Source: Heterohyrax brucei (lineage: Eukaryota > Chordata > Mammalia > Hyracoidea > Procaviidae). From it: 64,000 bases of DNA. The position numbers and the translations under genes are program-made. Of the stretch, positions 11,738 to 22,790 are shown in pieces. Position 1 is the stretch's first letter. Each line of letters starts with the position of its first letter. The notes under the pieces are model-generated. The model did not search any database and was not told the DNA's origin. It saw only the letters and a program-made list of their open reading frames with translations. The stretch spans positions 41,032,501 to 41,096,500 of the forward strand of contig CM053164.1 in NCBI GenBank assembly GCA_028571685.1. The letters run 5' to 3'.

Positions 11738-12168
11738 TGTGATATGTTTATTTTTGTGTTGATGTTTTCTCTGTTCTTATTAATCTGTTCTGGGACATCC
11801 TTCTTTGTGAGTTGATTTTTCACATTTTTCAGGGTTGTTTTTGTGGTTGTTGAGACTCCTGTAGTATGTTTCTTGACTTGATATGTTGGATCTTTATTGT
11901 GCTTTTGGCTGCCCCTATGATCCGCCTTAACATACTATGTATAAACCCAATTTTAATTACTATCATTCTTATCAACTTCCTCTCCATCTGGAACGATGAT
12001 GACTTTAGTACACCCCTCTTTTTAATATGATGACATCATAGTTTTCATGATGTGATCACTGGATTATTTCTTTCACTATTATAGCTTTGATTGATTGGAG
12101 TTTGGGGCCTTCCCTAACTGAGTAGGATTCTGGGTGATGTGTCCTGTATTTGCTTCTAAAATATAAAG
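11738..12168 (-). other. L1 inter-ORF spacer
   Basis: About 430 bp between ORF1 and ORF2. Human L1 has only about 60 bp here, so either the spacer is long in this lineage or the ORF1 C-terminus is displaced by a frameshift. Confidence 0.5.
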
Positions 12169-13124
12169 TTAGTGGTTTTCTTTCTCTAAGCCAAGAGATT
12201 CTTTCAGTATTTCTTGTAGCTTTGGTTTGGTTTTTACAAAGTCTCTGAGTTTCTGTTTATCTGTGAATGTCTTGATTTCATTTTCATATTTGAAAGATAG
12301 TTTTTCAGGATATGTAATTCTTGGTTGGAAGTTCTTCTCCTTCAAGGCTTTAAATGTGTCATACCACTGTCTCCATGCCAGCATTGTTTCTGCTGAGAAA
12401 TCCAATGAAAGCCTACAGAATTTCCCTCTGAATGTTAGCTTTACTTTGAGTCTTGCTGCCTTTAAAGAGTTTCTGCTGATGTTTCATTTTGTTAAGCTTG
12501 ATTATAATATATGTTGGAGTCTTTCTTTTGAGATCTATATTGAGTGGCATTTGATATGTATCTTGGGTACCTATAATCTCTTATTTCATAATTTCTGGGA
12601 AGTTTTCTGTCAGCAGCTCAGCAACAACACTCTCTTTGTTCTCAGGTGTCTTGCCCTGCTCAGGAACTCCAATTAACTGTAGGTTGTTCCTCTTAATAGA
12701 GTCCCACATGCTTCTTAATGCTTCTTCATTTTTTCTTGCTTCTTTTTTCTGATTTCTCCTCATAGATGATGGAGTCAGTAGCTCTGTTTTCCAAATCAGA
12801 AAGTCTCTTTTCCATTTGTTCCATTCTGTTTTCTTGGCTTTGAATTGAAGTTTCTATGTCTTTGATTTTGTTCTTGATCTGTTGGATTTCAGAGTACTGG
12901 TTTCCATCAGATCAAACAGCTTTTAATTTTTCAGTTTGCTCTGCTGCATTTTGTATAAGGTCTAGGAGGGCTCTATACATAATCCTTTTGAATTCACCTT
13001 CCAATAGTTTCAGAAAGGTTTCTTCATCTGGGAAGTTTTGTGGTGCTTTCTTTTGGGGGCTTTCTGAAGCCATGGATGATTTCCTGGTTACAATTTTCTC
13101 AAGAGTTTGTTGCTTTTGGGGCAT
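12169..13124 (-). pseudogene. L1 ORF1 (RNA-binding chaperone), broken
   Basis: ORF1p coats L1 RNA as a trimer. The start chosen is the ATG at 13124 (MPQKQQ...). The N-terminal part (13124-12912) is rich in E, K and Q, fitting the start of a coiled coil. A central segment (12763-12581) has RRNQKKE and LIGVPE, typical of the RRM-like domain. The C-terminal domain (12405-12169) has MDFSAETMLAWRQW and ends near LGLEKENH. The three segments lie in three different frames, so at least two frameshifts are present. About 318 codons in total, near family size. Confidence 0.88.
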
Positions 13125-13953
13125 CAGGTGAGCCAATAGAGGCTAGAAGAAATGTTGTGCGGATGAACCACAGTGGTTTCTCTAGACTATTTTAAAATGA
13201 AAGGTAAAAGGTATCTGACAACTTTCAAAGTCCGTCTGGTTTTCAGGTGTATAGGTCCCTCTTCCCAGCTGACAAAGTAAGCACCTGTATATCAAACCCC
13301 AGATGTTATAAACTAGCTCAAAATACAGAAAGGCTACTGCTCTTCTGGCCTGTGCTGTTGGGCCCCAGCTGTAGATCACACTGTAGAATCCCGCTTTTCT
13401 GCGAGAAAAGAGCTCTCTTCTGGCTAGTGTTGCCTCCCAGCCCAGGAATTAGGTCCAGCTGAGGCCTCCATAAGGGTATATCCGCCTCCCAGTGGAACAA
13501 GATGGTGTCCTGCACAAGCTTGCCACCTGGCTGGGTCGAGACTACTCTGTGTCGGAAGCAGAAAGAGAGGCCAAAGGTGCTGAGATACACTGAGTCCAAA
13601 GTCAGGCTCTCAAAATATGGCAATTTCTCATGTTGATCCCACTAGCATGTGCATCTGAGATTAGCTGACAGTCAAGTCCCAGCTCTGCCAGCTGGCTAAG
13701 ATAGAGGAAAAAAAAGTTCAAATGGTGAGTTACCTTCAGTCTGTGAAAGCCAGCTCTCATGAAGAGCAGGGTCAGTGAAAGAGAGGAGGTCTTCCATTCA
13801 GTGGTATAGTGAAGTCCAAATTAACAGCCCTATACTGTGTCCTAGGGGTTACTAGGTGTCCAGAAGGCTCCATTTAATTATCACCTCAGGTCCTGGTTTC
13901 CAGAGGGATTTAGGGAGATGCATGTTTTGTCTGCCATCTTGACTCCAGCCCTC
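13125..13953 (-). promoter_or_regulatory. L1 5'UTR / internal promoter
   Basis: About 0.83 kb upstream of ORF1 on the minus strand. The terminal 'caagatggc' (13939-13931) lies about 14 bases from the element's 5' end. This is the position and sequence of the YY1 site that sets start-site choice in human L1. It is GC-richer than the L1 body. Promoter activity is inferred, not shown. Confidence 0.7.
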
Positions 13954-13970
13954 TCCTCGGCTGTAGTCTT

Positions 13971-14056
13971 AATGGAAACTGATCACTGCGTGGATTCAAA
14001 CCAATGACATTTAGCTTAGCAGTCAAGTACAAACCATTTGTGATACCCAGGGACCC
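13971..14056 (-). mobile_element. SINE, right half, split by L1
   Basis: Continues the SINE begun at 6953-7029: 'gtggattcaaacc' then 'acccagggaccc' (head, in reverse). Joining the halves without the L1 gives one ordinary antisense SINE. Confidence 0.85.
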
Positions 14057-14228
14057 TTTTCTACTTTACGTCATACACAGAATCAACTCTCCAGATGGAT
14101 CATAGACCTAATGTGACGGACCAACAGTAAAACTTTTAGGAAAACACAAGGTAATATCTTCATGATCTTAATGCAAAGATTCTCGAACAATATATAAAGA
14201 GCACTAACCATAAAAAACTTATGCTGTT
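14057..14228 (+). mobile_element. Old L1 (L1M-type), continuation
   Basis: Resumes the 6520-6952 element: 'ctccagatggatcatagacc' and 'taaaacttttaggaaaacac' follow the L1 ORF2 order. Broken by stops. Confidence 0.75.
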
Positions 14229-14425
14229 GAAGGAAGACCTTGGGTGATACAAAGAGTCAATGTTTGGCTGTTAACCACAATGCTGAAATTTCAAGTCAAT
14301 CCATAAGGACTGATGATCTACTTCTGAGAAATTAGCTTTTGAAAACCTTATGGGGCAGAGTTATGCTCTGACACACATTGAGCAGACATGAATCAACAGC
14401 AACTGGCTTTTGTTTTGTCTTGTTT
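14229..14425 (+). mobile_element. RTE-tailed SINE nested in old L1
   Basis: It has the middle block 'ctgatgatctacttctgaga' and the tail 'catgaatcaacagcaactgg'. It is flanked by 'ttatgctgtt' (14219-14228) and 'atatgctgtt' (14426-14435), a 10-bp duplication with one mismatch. Confidence 0.8.
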
Positions 14426-14860
14426 ATATGCTGTTCAAAAGACATCATTAAGAGAGTGAAAAAGCAAGTCACAACAGTCAAGATGTAATTAAACAGGTGA
14501 ACAGATAAACACTCGTGCATCCATGCAGTGGAATACTGATCAGCATTAGAAAGGAACAAACCATTGCTTCATTCAACAACCTGAATAAATCTTAAACACA
14601 TTTTTCAAAGTGAAAAACGCCAGACCTGAGAGACTACATATTGTATGAATCTGTTTACATGATATTCTAGCATAGAAAACAGATCAGTTAGTGGTTACCC
14701 ACTGTTGGGGGAGGAGGAAGGAGGCCATGCAAGGAAAATTTTAGGGTGATGGAACCATTCTAATTGATGGTTCTGTGGTATTGTGCCTTTGTGCATTTCT
14801 CAAAACCCAGAGAACTGTACACTACCAACTGCGAACTTTATTGGACACAAATGAAAAACA
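14426..14860 (+). mobile_element. Old L1 3' end
   Basis: It includes 'tagggtgatggaaccattct' and 'cccagagaactgtacactac', hallmarks of L1M-type 3' ends, followed by an A-rich tail. Confidence 0.75.
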
Positions 14861-15239
14861 AACGAAGAAAGAAGGTTGCTAGGGAGCCCAGGATGAAATG
14901 CAGCTGGTGACAAATGTGACTGTTTTACAAATGTATGTCAGAACTTCGCTAAAGGGGTAGGAAAGGAGAAAAAGAGGAACTGACTAATATGACCAAGCAA
15001 CTTCAGGAAACAGCATTTTGACTCGATACTGACAAGCCTAAAGAAAAAGTAAATACAAATAAACACTGTGATCTTGTTGGTCAATTCATTTCTTGCAGGG
15101 GTATGGGTTAGCAATTAGCAAGCTATATGTACGTAGGGTTTAACAAACAGGTAATTAAACAGTAGAGAATAGGAGCCAGGTTTCTCACTGTCATAGAAAG
15201 AAATCACACATATCAAGGGGAAAAAGCTAAAGAAGTGCT
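14861..15239. other. Unassigned A-rich sequence
   Basis: Nothing recognised. Its purine-rich strand resembles old LINE sequence but I cannot place it. Confidence 0.4.
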
Positions 15240-16160
15240 GTAGTCCTGCGTTAGAGTCACAAAAACCTTAAAAACAACCAGAAGGGATTAAAAAAGACAC
15301 TTGCTGATACAGGATAAAAATAACCATATATTTCTCATCAAAAATTAAGCAAGGCAGAAGACAATGGAGCAATATCTCTAACTCTCTGAAAGAGGAGGAA
15401 GAAGAAGAGGGAGGACTACATCTTTAATTTCACATCCAGCAAAAATATCTTTGAACCACAAAGGCAAAATTATTATTATTATTTTTATTTTTATTCAGAC
15501 AAACAAAAGCTGAAGGAATTCATCAGCAGCAGATCAGAGCTAGAAGAATCACTGAAGGCCTTTAATCAGAAGGAAAGTAATATTGGAAGGAAATTGCCAT
15601 CTACAGAAAGGAAGGAAGGATATTTAAATGGTAAATATGCAACTATGAGATTTTTTTCTCACTTTAAATACCATTTTTAAAGAGATAAACCGCAATTACA
15701 GGTGGAGATTTCAACATCCAGGTGGCAATAATTGATAGCACAAGTAGACAAAAAAATTACTAAGGATATAAAAGGCAAGTAGACTGTCAACCAGCCTGGT
15801 CTAACTGATATTCTACAGAGCGCTTCGCCCGACACAGAAGAAGCACATTCTTTTCAAGTGCACATGAAACATTTACCAAGGTAGACCGTATTCTTGGTTA
15901 TAAAACAAGTCTCAACAGATTTAAGAGCATGTAAATCATACAAAATATGTTCTGTGATCACAACAGCATTAAATTCAAAATTAATAATAGAAAAATATCT
16001 TGAAAATTCCCAAAGAAATTACACAGGAAATTAGAAAATATTTTGAGCTGAATGCAAATGAAAATGCAACATATTAAAATTTCTAGAAAAACAGCATATA
16101 TGAGGACAATTAATAGCATTAAATGCTGGTATCAGAAAAGAAGAAAGATCTTAAAAGTTT
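15240..16160 (+). mobile_element. Old L1M/HAL1-type LINE fragment
   Basis: The first part ('gcagaagacaatggagcaat') resembles the 3' ORF1 region of L1M/HAL1. The second part (15680-16155) is ORF2 endonuclease-end sequence ('cacattcttttcaagtgcac', 'ggtagaccgtattcttgg'). Highly diverged, no open frame. Confidence 0.7.
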
Positions 16161-16433
16161 ATTTGAGTGGCAAAAAGGTCTTTTACTCATGAGGGAAAAG
16201 AGAGACAGCTGAGCATTCTGGGTTTATCAGCTGGTGAATACTGGAGTCCCTCCAACCCTGTGTTCCTGGTGCCTGTACCCTAGGAAGTGACTGTCCTTGA
16301 GGACATGAAAGAGCTTGTCAGAGGGAGAGTGGTTTGGAAGGCAAGGGCAGATGGAGCTACTGAGCTGAACCGACAGCAAATCCAGGGGATTGTCCTTTCC
16401 CCAAGAATCTCTGGAGCCTGCGCAGGTTAAGAG

Positions 16434-16447
16434 CTAGTAGGGGGCGT
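16434..16447 (+). promoter_or_regulatory. CTCF-like motif
   Basis: 'ctagtagggggcgt' matches 12 of 14 positions of the CTCF core consensus as I remember it. Prediction from sequence only. Confidence 0.35.
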
Positions 16448-17633
16448 TACTGCTACAAAAACTCAGGTGGCAACAAGAAAAGAAGCAGTAGAAGACTAGC
16501 CGCAGTCCCAGGCTGCTTTGCCTAGTGGGACAGAACCGAGACCTACTCTGAACTAGCTCAGCTTCTGGGGTTCTGAGAATACTTAAGAGAGACAGAAGCT
16601 CAAGGTGGAGACACTCAACTTCTTACTTTAAAAATATGTGGTGCTGGATGACAGTAACTGTGAGAGTAACTAGAAAAGTGAAAATGGTGTGACTATTCTC
16701 TAAGTCTGAGGATCCCTTAACAATAGTTTCTAAAAGATTACATGGTACCAATTTGTTAAAGTAACACCTCGAAGGCGGAATTACTCTGGCTGAAGAAACA
16801 AAGAAAGGTCAGCACTGTGAGATGCTATTTCCTCTTTATTCCTCATGGAACCCTACAGGGTGCCCTGGAACACAGTTCGAAAACCATTTCACTATCCCAT
16901 AATCTTCTTGGGAACAATATTACTGGGTTTCTGGGTCTCGCAGCTAGTATAGCTCCTTGAAGAGTTAACATCCCATTAACGTTTTTGCAGTAAATGCGTG
17001 TGAGAGTCAACCTATAAAATGCAGCAATCATGTCCACTTCCTGGTCTGATTTCAAGATGTAATGACAGCGATGTCCGTGAAGGGGCCCAGCACTGGCTAT
17101 GTTCCTAATTTGTGGCTGGATCTGAAACAGCGTCAGTGGGGGATGAGATCTCAGAAAGCACCATCCCTGCCACCCCTCTGCTCCTGATTTTAATTCTCTG
17201 AAGGTCTACTGGACTCAGTATGAGGTTCTCTTCACCCTCTTTTCCCTGGCTGCAGTCTTTTGTACTTACCCAAGGACAGATCATTCTACTAAAACCTCCA
17301 GAAGAAACTCTTGGGCTCGTCCCAGTGAGACCTCAGGCAAGAGCTTTGGGTAGAAGGCACTGTACTGGGTAACGCTGTGTGGGAAACTGAAGGGACCCTG
17401 GACCAGGGTTCAGCCATAGACTTTTCCACCCATCCTGTTGCCCTTCTCCTACCTGTACTCCCACATTCTTTCTCATCTCTATGCAGCTCAGTCCCCCCTG
17501 TCTCCTCTCTGTCCCCAAGCTACAGTGGCAGCCCTGTATGCAGGCTTGTCTTTCAACTTCATTACTCAGAAGGCACTTGGACGTCTGGGTCTGAACCAGG
17601 CAGGAGTCACCTGTCAGCACTAGAGTAACTCGA

Positions 17634-17649
17634 CCAGAAGGTGGCAGTG
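17634..17649 (+). promoter_or_regulatory. CTCF-like motif
   Basis: 'ccagaaggtggcagtg' is a close match to the CTCF core and has the same orientation as the site 1.2 kb to the left. Occupancy unknown. Confidence 0.4.
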
Positions 17650-17691
17650 TTGGGTTGGAGTGGTTCAGTCAGTCCCGTCCCACCAAGAGTG

Positions 17692-17890
17692 AGCACCTAC
17701 TGTGTGCAAGATGTTCGGTTAGGCCACTCCTATCACTCAGGCTGGTGGCAGGACCAGTATTGCCACTCTGGTTTACAAAGAGAGGGAACTGAAACCCAGC
17801 AAAGGAAAGGACTTGCCAAACAAAGGTCTGGTAAGCGTCTCAATCTGAACGCAAAGTCCCAGTGCTCTGCTTCTTGTACATTGCTAGCCT
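17692..17890 (-). mobile_element. MIR-type SINE, antisense
   Basis: 'gagcacctactgtgtgcaag' and later 'gaactgaaacccagcaaagg' with 'acttgcca' follow the reversed MIR layout. Old. Confidence 0.55.
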
Positions 17891-18111
17891 TGATGCCATC
17901 AGGTATTTAATCTTTTTTTTTTTTTCTTCAGGAAAACTTTCAGCAAGTCATATTCCCACATACACAGCATGCAGGGTTTAAGGCATTACTCTGATTCCCA
18001 TGCCCCAGCCAGCTGGCAATGCTCATAAAACAAGCCATCAGGGATGAAGGATGTGGCTCCCTCAGCTGGGGATGAAAGAAACACAGCTCATAATCTGAAC
18101 TTCAAGTCCTT

Positions 18112-18322
18112 GTTAAACCAGCTGCCATCAAGCTGACTCTGACTCGCAGTGACCCCATGTTTGTCACAGCAGAACTGTGCTCTTTAGGGTTTGCTGTAGT
18201 TGATTGTTTTTAGAAGCAGACTTGCAGGCCTTTCTTTTGAGATGTTTCTGGGTAGACTTGAACCTCCAACCTTTCAGTCAGCAGCCAAGTGTGTTAACTC
18301 TTTGCACCACCCAGGGACTCCC
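18112..18322 (-). mobile_element. RTE-tailed SINE, long variant, antisense
   Basis: Nearly complete: tail 'gccatcaagctgactctgac', middle 'agaagcagacttgcaggcct', head 'gcaccacccagggactcc' in reverse. One of the better-preserved long-variant copies. Confidence 0.88.
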
Positions 18323-18637
18323 TAAGTCCTGGTAGTAAATGCGTAAGTGCAAGTTACTATGCACCAAGCCCTGAACTAGGTTCAGCAGCCAAAATGATGG
18401 AGATGCCACCTCTGCCCTCCACGGGGCTCAACCTCAGCACCTTCCAGAAACACGCAGGGTAGAAGTGTCCAGTCAAGTACAGGCAAAGTGTGATGATAAG
18501 AGTCAGAACAGGCTAGTGTGTGTTGGAAGGTGGGGCTGACAAAAGCTCAGGCCCAGGAACTCAGAGAAGAGGGCAGAGAGGAGAGCAGAAGTCCTGTCAG
18601 ATGGGGAAGGGTTCCAGAGAGACACTGTGGGCTGGGG

Positions 18638-18669
<32 letters not shown>

Positions 18670-19744
18670 CACACACACACACACACACAAAACCCCCTCC
18701 AGCTACTCCTCCCAAGCTGCCCCAGCCTCACCTGGATGGATAAAAACATTAAGGGAAGAGGGCAACAGTGGGGTTAACTGGACTCTGAGGCCTCTCCACC
18801 ACCAGACTAGTCTGTACGGATCTTCACCAGACAGAGGGCACCCAGCGATTTCCTTTCAGGGGAGTTGGGCCAGTGAGCATGGGTGAGAAATTCACTTAGG
18901 TGGATACATTCCCTCTGTCTGCCAGGCACCTGGGCATCCTTCCTGCCAGCTGTTTATAAGGAACAGTCTCTGTGTTTTAGGTGTTCAACCTTCCTGAAGT
19001 CTAAAAACAGAGAGGCCTGTATAGGAGCTGTCTCCCAGTGACAGATGGGCTGGCGGGGACCAGCAGAGGATGTGTCCTGCCGGCAGCTGGAGGCAGACTG
19101 CTAATGGAACAAATAGGGAAGAAAGGCAGTAAAAATGTTAAATATTATTAAACAGCCAAGGCACCACGTGGCCCAGAGCCTGGCTCAGACCCACTAGACC
19201 GGCCTCTCCCCGGATCTCAGGCCCATAAAGACCTGACACTGCCCTGAGGAATCTTCCAGAAGGAACCACCTGCTCTAGCACCCTCTCCCAAATGGAGCTC
19301 AGAATGCTGCAGGTCCTGCTCTCAGAGGTGGCCCTGGGGAACTTGGCATGGTGGTGTAGCAGCACTGAGCAGGGAGTGGAAGGAGCAGAGGCTCCGGAAT
19401 CAGATCAACTCTTTAAAAAAGTTAGTGTGATAAATTTTCATTTGACTTTCACAAGATTTGGTGTCTTGAAGCTTTTGACCAGATTCATATATTCTCAGTT
19501 TTTCAATAGTGCAACCTAAGTAAACAAGTTAAAAAAAAAAAAAGGAAAGAAAAAGAAAAGGAAACAAAAGGCCAAATTGTCCTTTCACTTGTTCAGAAAT
19601 ACTAAAAGCAAAACAAAACTTATCCATATACTAGATAAGGTGTCTATTCATGTGTATATATAATCATTTTTAATAGCTTGAGATCAACTCCACAATATCT
19701 TAGAGTAAATTAAAAATAGTCAAGTTACTGGGTAACGACCGTAA
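18323..19744. other. Unique sequence with microsatellite
   Basis: Apart from the (GACA)/(CA) run and an A-rich tract at 19529-19570, I see no repeat family and no gene. Confidence 0.45.
18638..18689. repeat. (GACA)n(CA)n compound microsatellite
   Basis: About eight GACA units followed by about eleven CA units. Confidence 0.95.
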
Positions 19745-19840
19745 CAACAACACACTGTGTGACCTTGAGCAGACTGCAGAGCCTCTCCATTTTTGCTGTA
19801 AAATGAGCAGAATCATAACTTCCCATTCTTCAAATTCTTG
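19745..19840 (+). mobile_element. MIR SINE fragment
   Basis: 'cactgtgtgaccttgagcag' then 'gcctctccatttttgctgta' and 'aaatgagcagaatcata' is the MIR core in sense orientation. Confidence 0.6.
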
Positions 19841-20137
19841 CCAAAATGCAAACACGCCACTTGAAACATTTTCTTGTACACAGACACTTTACAAAGCCCC
19901 CTGCTCTGCCCTCCAGCTCTCCTTGCTTCCCTTGACCCCCTCCACTGAGGCAACTACTCCCAACTCAAGAGCGATGCACCCTCTTCTCACCTCGCCTTTT
20001 GTGCTCTCATTGTTCAGTTAACTCCACTAGTGACCAGCTCTCTCTTCTACAGGCAGGACTTTGAACCAGTTCATGTCAGTTCAGCCCCCTGCTGAGAATC
20101 TGCATTTCCTCTCTCCAGATATACCGAATCAGAATCT

Positions 20138-20290
20138 GTATTTTATGGACATTCTTACGTATACATAACAACCACCTGAGGATCTTGTTAAAATGTAGAT
20201 TTTAGTTCAGTGCATCTGGGGATGCAAATGCAAATTCACAGCAGGAGGCTGTACCTCAACAAAACCGGTTCACAGCCCTGCTACAGACTC
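20138..20290 (+). mobile_element. MER5-like hAT MITE fragment
   Basis: 'aaccacctgaggatcttgtt' with 'aaaatgtagattttagttca' and 'gatgcaaatgcaaattc' fits a MER5A-type element. Confidence 0.65.
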
Positions 20291-21135
20291 ATCCTTTAAC
20301 TGCCTTCCCTCTTACTTCTCTCTTCCAGTGTCCACCAGATTGATTTAGGAAGTGTTTCCATTCACTGCTTCATCCCTTCTGACGACAATCACTTCTCCCT
20401 GGGCACCAAATAAACTGCTCTCATTGAAGAAAGACTCTTCAGTTCAATTCCCTAGCTTTGCAGTTGAATCAAATTACTATGTAACAAGAGCAAAATTGCC
20501 AGTGACAACCCAAAGCAACTGGCTCCTGGGCAAGGTGGGCAGTGTGAAGGGGGCGACCACTCTGCTGTGATGAGCCACACCGGGTAGACGCAGCTGCTGC
20601 TCTGCCCTGGGGAGGGAAGAGAACCAGGGCCCCAGAGGCACTCTGGGAGGTCGAGTGCGAGGGTGACTGATGGGGAAAGCGAGATGAGAGGAGGCGACAG
20701 ATACAAAGGCTCTGAGGTGGGACCCTTCCCAGGATCTGCCCACCCCCTCCGCAGTGACAGCAGTGCCTACAACATTTCATACAGTGCTTGGCATGAGCGG
20801 AATTTTTTGTGGAAAATGGTGAAGAGGCTGAACTTGGGTAAGTGTGAAGTGTGAAGTGACTCAGGCGTGCAGGAGATGGAGGCAGGCAGATCTGGGAGAC
20901 ACAGGAGGCCCTCTCCCCTCTCCTACTCTGCCTCCCTCTTCCCCTCGGAAAACAGATGGGAGGATGGGGGAGGACCTGTGCTCTGAAGGCCGCTGAGTCA
21001 GGAAGGTGGTCCACACCTTGGATTTTCAGGACGCTGGGACTCCAGGCAGGCACTAGGGCCCTGCTGGGCCTGGTGGTGCGTACACTTACCACACTCAGCT
21101 GCTCGCCTAGGCTGCCAGGGGCACCTTGGAGGAAA
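20291..21135. other. Unique GC-moderate sequence
   Basis: A minus-strand frame of 207 codons spans 20469-21092. Its composition (runs of S, P, H, R and C) and lack of any domain make it more like chance than a gene. No splice structure or promoter is evident. Confidence 0.45.
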
Positions 21136-21255
21136 AAGCTGATGATCTACTTCTGAACAAATTAGCCACTGAAAACTCATGGAGCACAGTTCTGCTCTGG
21201 CACACATGGGGTCGCGTCAATCGGAAGCAACTAAACAGGCAACTGGTCTTTTTTA
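21136..21255 (+). mobile_element. SINE 3' part, head missing
   Basis: It contains 'gatgatctacttctgaacaa', 'agttctgctctggcacacat' and the tail 'caatcggaagcaactaaaca'. The tRNA-like head is absent, probably a 5' truncation. Confidence 0.75.
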
Positions 21256-22144
21256 TTCGTGTGTATATTATTGCAGTAGGACTGTTTTCTATATTTAATG
21301 CTGTTGTGCTATGAGTCGAATCAACTCCTGTAGTTCCAACCAGTGTCCTGACAACGGCTTATACGTTTTTTTTCCCATGGAAAATGCAAACAGAGGTCTA
21401 AAAAGCCAATATAAAACCCCTTAAAACACAATCTGCACCTGTACTTTAAAGGCAGTTCATGCAAAGCAGGAGATGGTTACTAACATGATGAGGTCACCAC
21501 GAGACCGGACTGGCACCTGACAGCTTAGAAAACTGCCCAAACAGCTCCCTGCTCTGCTTCTCACGGGAGCAGGCTGGGCTCGGCCTCAAGGGGCAGGGCC
21601 GCACTGTGCCCTGACCCTCTGGTTCCTGCTTGTTGTTTATAAGTGGCCTTCCTGTTTGTAAGCAGTCAGAGGTCCTCATAGCTGCTTGGGGACACTGCCC
21701 TGGGGCACCCTGAGAACTATGTTCTCCTGAGAACTCTATAGATGTATATTTTCACATCAAGATGCACTTTCTCTTCTATCAACATCTAAGCAAGAACAGT
21801 TCTACGTTGCCCTTCTTTCTGAAGCAATTGATATAAACTGAGTCAGACCCACACTGTGGCCCTCCGTCACCAGGAGCTACTTCTCTTGCGTGCTCATGCT
21901 CCCTCAAAAAAACCTGTTGCCTCGCCAAGTCCTGTCTGGCTTGCAGCAGCCCCAGAGTCCAGTGACTCTCAAAACATCAGAAAGTCCAAACCTAAGCAAT
22001 TCATGGATACATTACTGTTTCTGTTCCTGACAAGTTGGATTATCGGGATTTGTAAGCCTCCAGCATCCTCTTCGCTTTCCCCTGCATCCTGGGCACAGTG
22101 CCCCAATCCCAGCAGCTGCCTTTGACTGCTAAGAGCTGGCAGCA
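21256..22144. other. Unique sequence
   Basis: No repeat family or gene recognised. A poly-T run lies near 21367-21373. Confidence 0.45.
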
Positions 22145-22222
22145 GACTCTACCCTTAGCTCAGCCATCCACCCATGATTCATTATTATTCTGGCATTTAT
22201 TAAGCACTGACTTTGGCCCAGT

Positions 22223-22374
22223 GGAAACTCCGGTGGTGTAGTGGTTAAGTGCTATGGCTGCTCACCAAAATGTCATCAGTTCTAATCCACCAGATGCTCC
22301 TTGGGGCAGTTCTACCCTCCCTGTAGGGTCACTATGAGTCGGCATCAACTCAACAGCACTGGGTTTGGTTTTGG
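22223..22374 (+). mobile_element. RTE-tailed SINE, short variant
   Basis: Complete from 'ggaaactccggtggtgtagt' to 'gcactgggtttggttttgg'. Flanked by a perfect 10-bp duplication 'ttggcccagt' (22213-22222 and 22375-22384). A and B boxes are still visible. Confidence 0.93.
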
Positions 22375-22551
22375 TTGGCCCAGTACCTGCAGGTGCCTTA
22401 CCTTGTCCTTTCCTTCCTTAGGTCCAAAAGGGGACAGGCAGGAGAGAAAGAAGTTGATGATCATCAGACATTTAACAGATACCAGGTGCTGTGTCAGACA
22501 CACACATTATTATTACATTTATTCCTTAAGGCAATCCAGATGGTAGATATA

Positions 22552-22718
22552 ACCAAAAATCAAACTAAACATTGCCACTGGGTTGATTCTAACTCAGAGA
22601 CCATATAAGACACAGTAGAACTGCTTCAGAGTTTCCAAGGAGCACCTGGTAGGTGTGAACTGCCAGCTTCTTGGTTAGCAGTTGTAGCCCTTGATGACTA
22701 CACCACCAGTGTTTCCAG
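22552..22718 (-). mobile_element. RTE-tailed SINE, short variant, antisense
   Basis: Complete antisense copy flanked by 'tggtagatata' (22541-22551) and 'tggtaggtata' (22719-22729), one mismatch. Confidence 0.9.
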
Positions 22719-22790
22719 TGGTAGGTATAGGGGTGTCCATTTCATGGATTAAGAAAACAAAGCAGAGCAATTAAGTATGATTAAGGTAGC

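Larger units (their letters stand above)
7030..13953 (-). mobile_element. Full-length L1 LINE (6.9 kb)
   Basis: The element reads on the minus strand: 5'UTR, ORF1, spacer, ORF2, long 3'UTR, poly(A) tail (poly-T at 7028-7037). It is flanked by a 17-bp target-site duplication, 7013-7029 and 13954-13970, with two mismatches. The 5' end on the minus strand is 'ggctggagtcaagatggcag', the usual start type of mammalian L1. The length is normal for a complete mammalian L1. Both ORFs carry frameshifts and stops, so it is dead. The moderate decay and intact outline suggest mid-age, younger than the L1M around it. Confidence 0.93.
16161..17690. other. Unique sequence with two CTCF-like motifs
   Basis: No recognisable repeat or exon. 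It contains CTCF-like sites at 16434-16447 and 17634-17649. The frames at 17333-17628 show no family motif. Confidence 0.45.
22145..22790 (-). mobile_element. MIR SINE, antisense, split by two younger SINEs
   Basis: Pieces at about 22185-22222, 22375-22551 and 22719-22790 read as one reversed MIR: 'ggcatttattaagcactgac', then 'ttattccttaaggcaatcc', then 'catttcatggattaagaaaa'. Two SINEs interrupt it. Confidence 0.55.

Noticed and set aside
20469-21092. 207-codon minus-strand open frame
   Set aside because: Longest frame in unique DNA, but composition is low-complexity (S, P, H, R, C), no domain is seen, and the region has no promoter or splice structure. Consistent with chance in GC-moderate DNA.
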